DNA from: CAWDAQ01 sp963800325
Lineage (GTDB): Bacteria; Actinomycetota; Actinomycetes; Actinomycetales; Dermatophilaceae
NCBI GenBank assembly: GCA_963800325.1
Contig: CAWDAQ010000005.1
Location: 930,001 to 994,000, forward strand
Reading direction: 5' to 3'
DNA length: 64,000 nt
Of this stretch, positions 17,365 through 26,094 are shown piece by piece. A model generated the notes under the pieces. That model made no database searches and was not told the origin of the DNA. It was given only the letters and a program-made list of their open reading frames with translations. Numbering within the stretch: the first letter of the stretch is position 1; each line of letters opens with the position of its first letter. Both the position numbers and the translations under genes were made by a program.

Positions 17365-18240
17365 ATGGCCACCACCGCCCAGTGGATCGCGGGCGCCCGC
17401 CCGCGCACCCTGCCCGTCGCCGTCTCTCCCGTCGTCGTGGGGACCGCGGCCGCCGCGCCGCTGAGCTCGGCGAACCTCGCCTACGCGCTGCTCGCCCTTA
17501 TCGTCTCCCTCAGCCTCCAGGTCGGGGTCAACTACGCCAACGACTACTCCGACGGCATCCGGGGCACCGACGATGCCGCGCGCATCGGACCGCTCCGGCT
17601 CGTCGGGCAGGGCCTGGCCCGGCCCGAGAACGTCCGGTTCGCCGCGTTCTCGTTCTTCGGGCTCGCGGCGCTCGCCGGGCTCGCGCTCGTCGCGCTCAGC
17701 GGGTCCCTGCTCCTGCTGCTCATCGGCGCGCTCGCCATCCTCGCGGCGTGGCGCTACACCGGCGGGTCCAACCCCTACGGCTACCGCGGACTGGGCGAGG
17801 TGTACGTCTTCGTCTTCTTCGGGCTCGTCGCGACCCTCGGGACGCTGTGGACCCAGGCCCACGACGTCACGTGGGCCGGCCTGCTGGGCGCCACCGGGGT
17901 GGGCTGCCTCGCCTCCGCGGTGCTCGTCGCGAACAACCTCCGCGACGTCCCCAGCGACACCGCGGCGGGCAAGCGCACCCTCGCGGTCCGGCTCGGGGAC
18001 CGCCGCACCCGGTGGCTCTACGTCGCCCTCGTCGCGGTCGCGTTCGTCGCCGCCGCGGCCACCGCGGTGATGTACCCGTGGGCGCTGCTCGCGCTGCCGG
18101 CCGCCGGCGTGTTCGTCGCCCCGGTCCGCGCGACCCTGTCCGGCGCGAGCGGGCTGCGGCTCGTCCCGGTGCTCGCGGCCACCGGGATCGGTCAGCTCGC
18201 CTACGCCGTCCTGCTCGCGGTGGGGCTCGTCATCGGCTGA
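17365..18240 (+). CDS. menA: 1,4-Dihydroxy-2-naphthoate polyprenyltransferase
   Basis: This integral membrane prenyltransferase attaches the polyprenyl tail to dihydroxynaphthoate. The 291-residue protein has about eight or nine membrane segments. Both Asp-rich motifs of the UbiA superfamily are present: NYANDYSDGIRGTDD and NNLRDVPSDTAAGKRTLAVRLGD. It begins MATTAQWIAGARPRTLPVAVSPV, the usual MenA start. A 9-residue Pro/Gly-rich leader seen in some homologues is missing. It converges on the DUF4229/ccsB operon, with a palindromic repeat between them. Confidence 0.96.
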   Translation: MATTAQWIAGARPRTLPVAVSPVVVGTAAAAPLSSANLAYALLALIVSLSLQVGVNYANDYSDGIRGTDDAARIGPLRLVGQGLARPENVRFAAFSFFGLAALAGLALVALSGSLLLLLIGALAILAAWRYTGGSNPYGYRGLGEVYVFVFFGLVATLGTLWTQAHDVTWAGLLGATGVGCLASAVLVANNLRDVPSDTAAGKRTLAVRLGDRRTRWLYVALVAVAFVAAAATAVMYPWALLALPAAGVFVAPVRATLSGASGLRLVPVLAATGIGQLAYAVLLAVGLVIG

Positions 18241-18285
18241 CGGCGGGCCCACCCGGCTGCCCGCGCTGCACCCCGCCCCGCCCCG

Positions 18286-18395
18286 TCACCTCGTGCCCGT
18301 CCGGCCGGGCCGCCACCCCGCACTTCGTGCCCGTTCCGCCGCGACCCGGTCCCGTTTGCCCGGTTCGGCAGCGACCAAACGGGCACGAAGTGCGG
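18286..18395. repeat. Intergenic palindromic repeat, family 1, copy 2 with extra half-copy
   Basis: CCGCACTTCGTGCCCGTT at 18318-18335 is a perfect 18-base inverted match to 18378-18395. A diverged half-copy (ACCTCGTGCCCGTCCGG) starts near 18288. It fills the gap between convergent menA and the DUF4229 gene, ending 2 bases before the latter's stop, so it is well placed as a two-way terminator. Confidence 0.8.
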
Positions 18396-18397
18396 AC

Positions 18398-18796
18398 TCA
18401 GCGGTAGCGCTCGGGGGGGTCGTCGGGGTCGTCGGGGTCGTCGGGGCGACCGGGGTGGGTGCCGGCGTCCGGGGCGGACTGCTCCGCCCCGGACTGCGGG
18501 GCCGGTCCGGGGGAGGCGTCCTCGGACCAGGCGTCCTCGACGGTCTCGTCGGTGCCGGTGCGGACCGCCCGGGTCCCCCGGTCCCGGCGGCGCTGCACCC
18601 GGTCGGCGAGCTCGGCGACGTACTCGGCCCGGTAGGGGCGCAGCACGACGGCGGCGACGACCATCGACAGCAGCGCGCCCCCGACGACGAGCCACGGCTC
18701 CTGGCCCCGGCCGCGGAGGCCGAGCAGCCACAGCAGCGCGATGCAGCCGAAGAAGATCAGCAGCCGCAGCAGGGTGTAGCGGACGATCGCCTTCAC
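18398..18796 (-). CDS. DUF4229 domain membrane protein
   Basis: This 132-residue protein has two membrane segments near the N-terminus (about 5-25 and 34-52) beginning VKAIVRYTLLRLLIFFG. A charged helix with RAEYVAELADRVQRRRDRG follows, then a disordered acidic tail. The tail contains Pro-Asp-Asp repeats from three 9-base units. The family is common in actinobacteria and has no assigned function. GTG at 18796 overlaps the ccsB stop (GTGA), making it the last gene of the cytochrome c maturation operon. Confidence 0.8.
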   Translation of the reverse strand: MKAIVRYTLLRLLIFFGCIALLWLLGLRGRGQEPWLVVGGALLSMVVAAVVLRPYRAEYVAELADRVQRRRDRGTRAVRTGTDETVEDAWSEDASPGPAPQSGAEQSAPDAGTHPGRPDDPDDPDDPPERYR

Positions 18797-19845
18797 AGGC
18801 CGGAGTAGGAGTGCTGGCTGACGAAGAACACGTTGACGATCCCGTAGTTGACGATGATGCAGCCGAAGGCCGCCATGGCGATGAGGGCCGCGGACTGTCG
18901 CCGCCACCCGCTCGTCGCGCGGGCGTGGAGGTAGGCGGCGTAGACGACCCAGATGACGAAGGTCCAGACCTCCTTGGGGTCCCAGTTCCAGTACGACCCC
19001 CACGCCTGGCGTGCCCAGATGGCCCCGGCGATGAGCGTGAAGGTCCACAGCGGGAACGCGACGATGTGGATCCCGTAGGCGAGCCTCTCCAGGGACCGCG
19101 CGTCCGGCAGCCGGTTCATGAACGAGCGCCGGCCGTCGGCCTCGACCCGGTCCTGGACGAGGTAGAGCACGACCATCGAGAACCCGAGCGTGAACAACGC
19201 GATCGAGATCGTCGCGACCGTGACGTGGATGAGCAGCCAGTAGCTGCGCAGCGACGGCAGCAGCTGGGCCGCCTCGGTGTACCAGACCGTGATCGCGAGG
19301 CCGAGGGTGAGCAGCACCGGGCCGACGACGAACAGCCCGAGCCAGCGCAGGTCGCGCCGGAGGGACCAGGCGCAGAAGGCGACCATGACGAACATCGACC
19401 CGACGGTCGCGAACTCGTACATGTTGCCCAGCGGCGCGCGGTGCACCGCGGCACCGCGCAGCGCGACCGACATGACGAGGAACGCCGTCCCCAACCACGT
19501 CAGGGACCCCGCGACGCCGGCGGCCTTCCGGGCCCGGCGGGGGGTGACCGCGTCCCGCTCGAGGGCGGCGACCTCGCTGCCGCTCACCTCGCGCCCGGCG
19601 AGGTCGCCCGGCGCGGGTGCCGGGACCCCGCCGCCCCCGGCCATCGCGGGGACCTCGGCCCGCCGCGCGGCCTCCGCGGGTCGCGGCGCCGCGGCCTCCG
19701 CCTCGTCCGCGGCCCGGGCACGCTCGGCGCGCCCGGGCACGAGGCCGGCGAGATAGACCGCGTAGCCGATCATCGCGAGCGTGAACACGGCCATCGCAGA
19801 GTAGACGCTGAGGTTGCCGTACTGGGCCAGGGTTTCGTTCGTCAT
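18793..19845 (-). CDS. ccsB: Cytochrome c biogenesis protein CcsB/ResC
   Basis: This is the haem-handling half of the system II cytochrome c synthase. It presents haem on the outer face of the membrane for attachment to apocytochrome c by the ResB-CcsB complex. The 350-residue protein has several membrane segments and the tryptophan-rich haem-binding motif WNWDPKE at 286-292, within WGSYWNWDPKEVWTFVIW. An Ala/Glu-rich cytoplasmic stretch (about 40-105) separates the first segment from the rest. ATG at 19845 overlaps the resB stop as ATGA. Confidence 0.95.
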   Translation of the reverse strand: MTNETLAQYGNLSVYSAMAVFTLAMIGYAVYLAGLVPGRAERARAADEAEAAAPRPAEAARRAEVPAMAGGGGVPAPAPGDLAGREVSGSEVAALERDAVTPRRARKAAGVAGSLTWLGTAFLVMSVALRGAAVHRAPLGNMYEFATVGSMFVMVAFCAWSLRRDLRWLGLFVVGPVLLTLGLAITVWYTEAAQLLPSLRSYWLLIHVTVATISIALFTLGFSMVVLYLVQDRVEADGRRSFMNRLPDARSLERLAYGIHIVAFPLWTFTLIAGAIWARQAWGSYWNWDPKEVWTFVIWVVYAAYLHARATSGWRRQSAALIAMAAFGCIIVNYGIVNVFFVSQHSYSGL

Positions 19846-21422
19846 CGCGTCCTCGATTCTCGCACCGAGCCGGTCGTCGTGGTGAGCACGGCCCCGACGA
19901 CGTCGTCGAGCCCGTCGTCGTCGGCCTTCGCCATCCCGCCGACGAGCACCCGCGTCCGGCCCGGGGTCGCCGACTCCTGCACCCGGACGAACACCCGCCG
20001 GCGCCTCACCACGAGGGAGAGGATGAGCCCGGCGAGGGCGAGCAGCGCGCTGACGAGGGTGAGCATCTTGCCCGGATCGTGCCGCACCGACAGCCCGGCG
20101 AACCGCTCGACCCGGTCGAACGTGATGCTCCCCCGGTTCCCGGGGAGCTGCTCGGTCTGCCCGGGGCGCAGCCAGATCCGGGTCGCGTCCTTGCCGCTGG
20201 CGTCGGCGACCTTCTGCATCTCGTCGGTGTCGAGGGTGTACACCGACTGTGGGCGGCCGCCGGGGAACAGCGTGCCCTCGTACAGGCTGAGCGCGAGCGC
20301 GGGGTCCTTCGCGTCCGGGAACACCGAGATCGGGCCGCGGTCCCGGGTGATGACCGCGGTCGGCAGGAACAGCCCGACGAACCCGAGCTGCTTCGGCTGG
20401 GCGGCGGGCACCTTCACGGCGCCGACGGAGCGGTAGTTGTTGTCCTGGGCGAGGAACGGGGTGGCGCCGGAGTAGAGCACGTTGCCGTCGGCGTCCTCGA
20501 CGGTGATGACCGGCGCGTACCCGTTGCCGAGGAGGAAGACCGTCGAGTTGCCGAGGTCGAGCGGGTGGTTGACCTTGATGGTCTCGTCGTGGGCCGCGCC
20601 GCCGGGGTGGTCGCGGGTCGTCGTGTGCGCCGTGAAGTCCCGCGGCTCGCCGAACTGGCCCTTCCCGGTCGCCGGGTTGTCCTCGAACTTGGCGTCGAGG
20701 CGGTCGACGGTCACGACGAACGGGGAGAGGTCTGCCGGGTCGACCCACGGACCCGGACTGAAGGTGTCGTAGCGGGAGTAGCTGTTGGCGAACGTCTGCC
20801 CCACCGGCACGATGACGTCGCCCTTCCAGCCGAAGAGGTGGCCGATCGCGACCCCGATGATGACGAGGACGAGGGCGAGGTGGAACACGAGGTTCCCGGT
20901 CTCCTTCAGGTACCCCGACTCGCCGCTCACCGACGCCTCGTCGTGGGCGTGGACCCGGTAGCGCCGCCCGCGCAGGGCCTCGCCGGCCGCGGCGAGGACG
21001 TCCTCGGGGCTCCCGTCGACCTCGGCCTCGGCGTGCGCGGCGAGCCGGTCGAGGCGCCGCGGCGCCCGCGGCGGGCGGGCCCGGATGGCCTGCAGGTGGA
21101 TCCGGGTGCGCGGCAGCACGCAGCCGACGAGGCTGACGAAGAGCAGCAGGTAGATCGCCGAGAACCACGGGGAGGCGTAGACCTCGAAGAACCCGAGCCG
21201 GTCCAGCAACGGGCCGAGCGTCTCGTGGTTGGCGATGTAGTCCGCCGTGCGGGCGGAGTTGATCGACCGCTGGGGCCAGATCGAGCCGGGGACCGCGGCG
21301 AGGGCGAGCAGGAGCAGGAGGAACAGCGCGGTCCGCATGCTCGTCAGCTGCCGCCACGTCCACCTCGCCCAGCCGAGCGGACCGAGCCGGGGCTGGGTGA
21401 CCCCGGCGGTGCGGTCCGCCAT
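19842..21422 (-). CDS. resB: Cytochrome c biogenesis protein ResB
   Basis: This is the partner of CcsB in system II cytochrome c assembly, thought to hold apocytochrome c for haem ligation. The 526-residue protein starts MADRTAGVTQPRLGPLGWAR. It has three membrane segments in the first 210 residues, a large extracytoplasmic domain and a final membrane segment (MLTLVSALLALAGLILSLVV). The family motifs WRQLTSMRTALFLL and SGYLKETGNLVFHLALV are clear. It overlaps ccdA by one base (TGATG) and ccsB by four. Confidence 0.96.
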   Translation of the reverse strand: MADRTAGVTQPRLGPLGWARWTWRQLTSMRTALFLLLLLALAAVPGSIWPQRSINSARTADYIANHETLGPLLDRLGFFEVYASPWFSAIYLLLFVSLVGCVLPRTRIHLQAIRARPPRAPRRLDRLAAHAEAEVDGSPEDVLAAAGEALRGRRYRVHAHDEASVSGESGYLKETGNLVFHLALVLVIIGVAIGHLFGWKGDVIVPVGQTFANSYSRYDTFSPGPWVDPADLSPFVVTVDRLDAKFEDNPATGKGQFGEPRDFTAHTTTRDHPGGAAHDETIKVNHPLDLGNSTVFLLGNGYAPVITVEDADGNVLYSGATPFLAQDNNYRSVGAVKVPAAQPKQLGFVGLFLPTAVITRDRGPISVFPDAKDPALALSLYEGTLFPGGRPQSVYTLDTDEMQKVADASGKDATRIWLRPGQTEQLPGNRGSITFDRVERFAGLSVRHDPGKMLTLVSALLALAGLILSLVVRRRRVFVRVQESATPGRTRVLVGGMAKADDDGLDDVVGAVLTTTTGSVRESRTR

Positions 21423-22156
21423 CAGATCACCACCTGGAATCCGCTCACGAGTTCGCTCTGCACCCACCGGGTGAGGCTCTCCCACCAACCTGTGAGCAGC
21501 AGCAGCCCGACGAGGAGCAGGAGCAGGCCGCCGAAGACCTGGATCCCGCGGTGGTGGCGGCGCAGCCACCCGGTGACCGGCGTGACCCGCTCGACCCCGA
21601 CGGCGACGAGGAGGAACGGCACCCCGAGCCCGAGGCTGTAGGCGACCGCGAGGACGACCGCGCGGGCCGTGCTCGGGTCGAGGCTGCTCGCCATCGCCAG
21701 GACGGCGGCGAGCGTCGGACCGGTGCAGGGCGCCCAGCCGAGGGCGAAGACGGCGCCGAGCAGCGGGGCACCGGCCAGCCCGGACCGGGGACGGAACGGC
21801 AGCCGGTAGGTCCGCTGGCCGCCGGCGCCGAGGAAGACCAGCGCCATGAGCACGACGAGGCCGCCGCCGACGCGCTGGAGCAGGACGCGGTCCTCGACGA
21901 GGACGCGTCCGACCGAGCTGACGAACAGGGTCCCGACGACGAAGACGGCCGTGAACCCGGCGACGAACAGGGCGGCCCCGGCGAGCAGCCGACCCCGCGA
22001 CCGGTCCTCCAGCGCCGTCCCCGACAGGCCGGTGACGTAGCCGAGGAAGCCCGGCACGAGCGGGAGGACGCAGGGCGAGGCGAACGAGACCAACCCCGCG
22101 AGCAGGGCCACGAGGACGGCGAGCGGCAGGGCGCCCGAGGTGATCGTGTCGGTCAC
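21422..22156 (-). CDS. ccdA: Cytochrome c biogenesis protein CcdA
   Basis: This membrane thiol-disulfide carrier moves reducing power from cytoplasmic thioredoxin to the outer face. Six membrane segments are predicted. The two reactive cysteines lie in SFASPCVLPLVPGF and GWAPCTGPTLAA. The 244-residue length is normal. GTG at 22156 overlaps the stop of the thioredoxin-like gene. It probably reduces that lipoprotein, which in turn keeps apocytochrome c haem-binding cysteines reduced. Confidence 0.96.
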   Translation of the reverse strand: MTDTITSGALPLAVLVALLAGLVSFASPCVLPLVPGFLGYVTGLSGTALEDRSRGRLLAGAALFVAGFTAVFVVGTLFVSSVGRVLVEDRVLLQRVGGGLVVLMALVFLGAGGQRTYRLPFRPRSGLAGAPLLGAVFALGWAPCTGPTLAAVLAMASSLDPSTARAVVLAVAYSLGLGVPFLLVAVGVERVTPVTGWLRRHHRGIQVFGGLLLLLVGLLLLTGWWESLTRWVQSELVSGFQVVI

Positions 22157-22761
22157 GAGGGGTTGAGCACGTCGTCCACGAGCCCGGTGAGGGTCCGGCG
22201 GCCGACGGGGCCGAGGACCCGGGCCGCGATCCGGCCCTTGCGGTCGAGCACGAGCGTCGTCGGTGTGGCCGAGGCCTTGCCCTGCAGGTCGAGCACGAGG
22301 GTCCCGGACTCGTCGCTGAGCGAGGGGTAGGTGATGCCCCGGGAGCGGAGGAACGCCGCGCCGGTCTGCGGGCTCTCCCGGAAGTCGATGCCGACGAAGC
22401 GGACGGGCTTGCCGGAGTCCTTCATCTTCTGCCACACCACCTGCAGGTCGTCGGCCTCGCCGACGCACGGCGGGCACCACGAGCCCCACTTGTTGACGAC
22501 GACGACCTCGCCGCGTGCGTCCGCGCTCGACCAGTGCCTGCCGGTCACCGTGGTCCCGGACAGGTCGACCGGCGCCCCACGGTCCGACGCCGGGATCTGC
22601 TCGACGGTCCCGTCACCGGAGATGTAGCCCTTGCGGTCCCCGGCACTGGCCTGCGCGGCGACCGAGTCCGCACCGGTGTCGCTGCTGCAGCCCGCCAGGC
22701 CCGTGGTCGCCGCGAGGGCGGCGACGAGGGCGACGAGCGGGGAGCGGGTCCGTCCGGCCAC
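22153..22761 (-). CDS. TlpA/ResA-like thioredoxin lipoprotein
   Basis: This is a secreted, membrane-anchored thioredoxin of 202 residues. A lipoprotein signal ends in the lipobox LAGC with Cys25. The thioredoxin fold has the active site WCPPC at 95-99, in VVNKWGSWCPPC, and the cis-proline loop ASATPTTLVLD. Placement directly before ccdA and resB fits a ResA role, reducing the CXXCH cysteines of apocytochrome c. GTG at 22761 follows the histidine phosphatase stop after only 5 bases. Confidence 0.92.
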   Translation of the reverse strand: MAGRTRSPLVALVAALAATTGLAGCSSDTGADSVAAQASAGDRKGYISGDGTVEQIPASDRGAPVDLSGTTVTGRHWSSADARGEVVVVNKWGSWCPPCVGEADDLQVVWQKMKDSGKPVRFVGIDFRESPQTGAAFLRSRGITYPSLSDESGTLVLDLQGKASATPTTLVLDRKGRIAARVLGPVGRRTLTGLVDDVLNPS

Positions 22762-22766
22762 CGTCC

Positions 22767-23414
22767 TCAGGCCCCGACCGTCGCGTGCGCCCGGGCGAGC
22801 AGGGCACCGGCGGGCTCGCAGTACGAGATCGCCTCGAGCTCGTCCCCCTCGAAGGTCAGCGAGGTCAGCGAGGCGAGGGTGCACTCGCGGTTGCGGGGGT
22901 CGTGCCAGAGGCGGCGTCCCTCGAGGCGGCACCGGATGGTCCAGATCGGCAGCTGGTGGGACACGAGCAGGGCCTCGTGGCCGCGGGCGTGGTCGCGCGC
23001 GTCCTCGATCGCCGCGAGCATCCGCTCGGCGATGCGCTCGTACGGCTCACCCCAGGAGGGCCGGACCGGGTTCCACAGCCGGCGCAGGTTCTGCAGCCGG
23101 CGCAGCGACCCGGCGCCGCGGCCGAAGGTGAGGCCCTCGAAGTGGTTGCCCGCCTCGATGACCCGGTCGTCGGTGAGCACCGGGACCTCGTGGGCGCGGG
23201 CGATGGGCTCGGCCGTCTGCTGGGCCCGCAGCAGCGAGGAGGCGACGACGACGCTGACGTCGTGGTCGCTCAGGTGCCGAGCGACGGTGTCGGCCATCTC
23301 CTGGCCGAGCGCGGAGAGCCGGTACCCGGGCAGCCGGCCGTAGAGGACCCCCTCGGGGTTGTCCACCTCGCCGTGCCGCATGAGGTGGACGACGGTGCGG
23401 GCCGGCTCGCTCAT
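22767..23414 (-). CDS. Histidine phosphatase (phosphoglycerate mutase-like)
   Basis: This 215-residue phosphatase belongs to the histidine phosphatase superfamily. The catalytic RHG motif is in VHLMRHGEVDNPEG and the second catalytic histidine is in LLVSHQLPIW. The phosphate-pocket arginine in SSLLRAQQTAEPIA is also present. The substrate is not known. The homologue in mycobacteria also sits between hemL and the ResA-like gene, so co-inheritance with haem and cytochrome genes is old. ATG at 23414 overlaps the hemL stop. Confidence 0.88.
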   Translation of the reverse strand: MSEPARTVVHLMRHGEVDNPEGVLYGRLPGYRLSALGQEMADTVARHLSDHDVSVVVASSLLRAQQTAEPIARAHEVPVLTDDRVIEAGNHFEGLTFGRGAGSLRRLQNLRRLWNPVRPSWGEPYERIAERMLAAIEDARDHARGHEALLVSHQLPIWTIRCRLEGRRLWHDPRNRECTLASLTSLTFEGDELEAISYCEPAGALLARAHATVGA

Positions 23415-24760
23415 GGCGTGATTGTCGCAAACGAGCCTGAGGCGGCCCGCGCGGCTCCGGGCAGGGCGTCGAGCACGACCTGGACCGCCTCGTCGTCGTG
23501 GCTGGCGCTGAGGAACCAGCACTCGAAGGCGCTCGGCGGCAGGTGGACGCCGCTGGCGAGCATGCTCGTGAAGAACGCGGCATAGGCGGAGGTGTCCTGT
23601 CCCCGGGCGTCCTCGAAGTCGCGCACCGGGCCCTCGCGGAAGAAGACCGAGAACATGCTCCCGGCGTGCTGGACGGTGTGCGGCACGCCCTCGGCCGTCA
23701 GGGCCTCGCTCGCGGCGGTGGCGATCGTCGAGGAGGTCGCCGCGAGGTGGTCGTAGACCTCGTCGGTGCACCCGCGCAGCGTCGCCAGGCCCGCCGCGGT
23801 CGCGACCGGGTTCCCCGACAGCGTACCGGCCTGGTACACCGGGCCGTCCGGGGCGAGGTGCTCCATGACCTCGGCCCGGCCGCCGAAGGCCGCGGCCGGG
23901 AAGCCGCCCCCCATGACCTTGCCGAACGTGAACAGGTCGGGGGCGCCGAGCCCGTCCGGGTAGGGCCCCTCGTGGCCGTACCAGCCGCTCCGGCTCACGC
24001 GGAACCCGGTCATCACCTCGTCGGAGACCAGCAGGGCGCCGTGCTCCCGGGTGAGCCGGAGCAGTCCTTCGGTGAAGCCCGGCTCCGGCGGGACGATGCC
24101 CATGTTCCCCGGGGAGGCCTCGGTGATGACCGCCGCGATCTCGTCGCCGCGCTCGGCGAACACGGCCTCGAGCGCGGCGAGGTCGTTGTAGGGCAGCACG
24201 ATCGTCCCGGACGCCGCGTCGGCGGGCACGCCGGGGCTGTCGGGCAGGGCGAAGGTCGCCACCCCGGAGCCGGCGGAGGCGAGCAGCGCGTCGACGTGGC
24301 CGTGGTAGCAGCCGGCGAACTTCACGACCACGGTGCGCCCGGTGTAGCCGCGGGCGAGCCGGATCGCGCTCATCGTCGCCTCGGTCCCGGAGGAGACGAG
24401 CCGCACCTGCTCGACCGGGTCGACCCGGTCGACGATCTCCTCGGCGAGTGCGACCTCGTTCTCGCTCGGGGTGCCGAAGGAGAACCCGCGCGACGCGGCC
24501 CGGGTCACGGCCTCGAGGACGTCCGGGTGGGCGTGGCCGAGGATCATCGGCCCCCAGGAGCCGATGAGGTCGACGTAGCGCCGGCCGTCGACGTCGGTCA
24601 GCCACGGTCCGCGGGCCTCGGCGACGAAGCGCGGCGTCCCGCCGACGCTGCGGAACGCCCGCACGGGCGAGTTGACCCCGCCCGGGGTCACCCGGCGGGC
24701 GCGCTCGAAGAGCTCGGCGGATCGGGGGGCGTCACTGGGCGCGTCCGGGGGCGGCGTCAT
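23411..24760 (-). CDS. hemL: Glutamate-1-semialdehyde 2,1-aminomutase
   Basis: This PLP enzyme converts glutamate-1-semialdehyde to 5-aminolevulinate, the step after HemA in C5 haem synthesis. The 449-residue protein has family signatures PGGVNSPVRAFRSVGG, SSGTEATMSAIRLAR and LLVSDEVMTGFR. The PLP-binding lysine is in FTFGKVMGGGFPAAA. It heads an operon running through the phosphatase, the thioredoxin-like gene, ccdA, resB and ccsB. This links haem supply to cytochrome c assembly. Confidence 0.97.
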   Translation of the reverse strand: MTPPPDAPSDAPRSAELFERARRVTPGGVNSPVRAFRSVGGTPRFVAEARGPWLTDVDGRRYVDLIGSWGPMILGHAHPDVLEAVTRAASRGFSFGTPSENEVALAEEIVDRVDPVEQVRLVSSGTEATMSAIRLARGYTGRTVVVKFAGCYHGHVDALLASAGSGVATFALPDSPGVPADAASGTIVLPYNDLAALEAVFAERGDEIAAVITEASPGNMGIVPPEPGFTEGLLRLTREHGALLVSDEVMTGFRVSRSGWYGHEGPYPDGLGAPDLFTFGKVMGGGFPAAAFGGRAEVMEHLAPDGPVYQAGTLSGNPVATAAGLATLRGCTDEVYDHLAATSSTIATAASEALTAEGVPHTVQHAGSMFSVFFREGPVRDFEDARGQDTSAYAAFFTSMLASGVHLPPSAFECWFLSASHDDEAVQVVLDALPGAARAASGSFATITP

Positions 24761-24830
24761 GGTCCCAGTGTCGCAGCCGCGGCGCGCGCGGCGCCGGGCG
24801 AGGGGCCCGGGAGCGGGTGGCGGCGGGAGG

Positions 24831-25331
24831 TCAGTCGACGGCGGAGCAGTCGACGTCCGTGGTCGCGACGATCTCGTCGCGGACCGCCCCCATCGCGCGG
24901 CCGAGGGCGAGGAACTCCTCCGGGCTCATCGCGTCGACGAGGTGGGCGCGGACCGAGGCGACGTGCTCGGGCGCGATCCGCTCGAGCGCCTCGCGGCCCT
25001 CCTCGGTCAGGACCAGCTCGACGCCGCGCCGGTCGTCCAGGCAGGCCTCCCGGCGCACCCAGCCGCGCGCCTCGAGCCGGCCCGCGGTGTGGGTGACCCT
25101 GCTGCGGGACTGGATGACGAGGTCGGCGAGCGCCGACATCCGCATCCGCGCCCCCGGCGCCTCGGACAGCATCGAGACGAGCTCGTACTCCGAGAGCTGG
25201 ATGCCGTGTCGGGCGAGGTCCCGGTCGAGGGCGACCTCGAGCAGCCGGCTGCCGCGCAGGTAGGCCCGCCACGCCTGCTGCTCGGGCTCGGTGAGCCACC
25301 GGGTGTCCGTGGCGGCGGCTGGCTCGTCCAT
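24831..25331 (-). CDS. MarR-family transcriptional regulator
   Basis: This 166-residue winged-helix regulator has recognition helix sequence MRMSALADLVIQSRSRVTHTAGRLEARGWV and wing sequence CLDDRRGVELVLTEEGREALE. Both are typical of MarR proteins. It is divergent from the YceI gene across 129 bases that are strikingly AT-rich for this genome. By the usual MarR logic it probably represses itself and yceI from an operator there. The inducing ligand is unknown. Confidence 0.9.
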   Translation of the reverse strand: MDEPAAATDTRWLTEPEQQAWRAYLRGSRLLEVALDRDLARHGIQLSEYELVSMLSEAPGARMRMSALADLVIQSRSRVTHTAGRLEARGWVRREACLDDRRGVELVLTEEGREALERIAPEHVASVRAHLVDAMSPEEFLALGRAMGAVRDEIVATTDVDCSAVD

Positions 25332-25340
25332 GCCCCCAGT

Positions 25341-25381
25341 TTGCCAGATCCAAGGTTGTTGAAATATAAATGATCTAGGAT
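25341..25381 (+). promoter_or_regulatory. yceI promoter and possible MarR operator region
   Basis: TTGCCA at 25341 and TATAAA at 25365 are separated by 18 bases, a good housekeeping promoter directed at yceI. The core TTGTTGAAATATAAATGATC is far poorer in G+C than its surroundings. GATC flanks both sides, at 25347 and 25372. It is the natural place for the divergent MarR protein to bind. Confidence 0.55.
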
Positions 25382-25460
25382 GCGTTGCAAGGATCACGAC
25401 CACCGGACGCGACCACCGGCCGCAGCCGTCGGAGAAGACCTCGTCGAAGGAGAGCACGAC

Positions 25461-26003
25461 ATGACCACCACCGCCACCCTCACCCAGCTGCCCACCGGGA
25501 CCTGGCAGATCGACCCCGCCCATACCGAGGTGGGGTTCGTCGCCCGCCACCTCATGGTCTCCAAGGTCCGCGGGACCTTCGGCGAGGTCTCCGGCACCGT
25601 CGAGGTCCGCGAACCCGTCGCGGAGTCCTCGGTCGCCGCGAGCGTCGCGATGGCCTCGGTCGACACGGGCAGCGCCGACCGCGACGCCCACCTGCGCAGC
25701 GCCGACTTCTTCGACGTCGAGACCCACCCGACGATGACGTTCGCCTCGACCGGGTTCACCGGGGAGGAGCTGACCGGCGACCTCACGATCCGCGGTGTGA
25801 GCCGCCCGGTGACGTTCGACGTCGAGTTCGGCGGGATCGCCACCGACCCGTGGGGGAACACCAAGGCCGGGTTCGAGGCGACGACGACGCTGAACCGCAA
25901 GGACTTCGGCCTCGAGTGGAACGTCGCCCTGGAGAGCGGCGGCGTCCTCGTCGGCGACAAGGTCACCGTCACCCTCGACGTCCAGCTCCTCAGGGAGAGC
26001 TGA
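25461..26003 (+). CDS. YceI-family lipocalin-like protein
   Basis: This 180-residue protein of the YceI family forms a beta-barrel thought to bind polyisoprenoid or other lipophilic ligands. Clear motifs are TWQIDPAHTEVGFVARHLMVSKVRGTF, DAHLRSADFFDVETHPTMTF and LTIRGVSRPVTFDVEFGG. There is no signal peptide, so this version is probably cytoplasmic. ATG at 25461 has an AAGGAGAGC ribosome site; the longer open frame upstream lacks homology. A role in quinone or isoprenoid handling is tempting but unproven. Confidence 0.92.
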   Translation: MTTTATLTQLPTGTWQIDPAHTEVGFVARHLMVSKVRGTFGEVSGTVEVREPVAESSVAASVAMASVDTGSADRDAHLRSADFFDVETHPTMTFASTGFTGEELTGDLTIRGVSRPVTFDVEFGGIATDPWGNTKAGFEATTTLNRKDFGLEWNVALESGGVLVGDKVTVTLDVQLLRES

Positions 26004-26016
26004 CCGCCGCCCCCTG

Positions 26017-26089
26017 ACGAGACCCCCGCTCCCGTCCGCGGGGTCGGCGCCCCGGCGACCGACCCTGCGGACGGCGGCGGGGGTCTCGT
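26017..26089. terminator. Long two-way terminator hairpin (contains repeat family 2, copy A)
   Basis: ACGAGACCCCCGC at 26017-26029 is a perfect inverted match to 26077-26089. Inside it, CGTCCGC pairs with GCGGACG and GGGTCGG with CCGACCC. CGCC pairs with GGCG, leaving almost no loop. The 73-base structure fills the gap between convergent yceI and hemB. Its core (26033-26073) recurs at 60635-60675. Confidence 0.85.
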
Positions 26090-26094
26090 GGGTC

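Noticed and set aside
18793..21363. ccsB frame open far upstream through resB
   Set aside because: The extension is Arg/Pro-rich noise; the ATG at 19845 overlaps the resB stop and gives the normal protein start.
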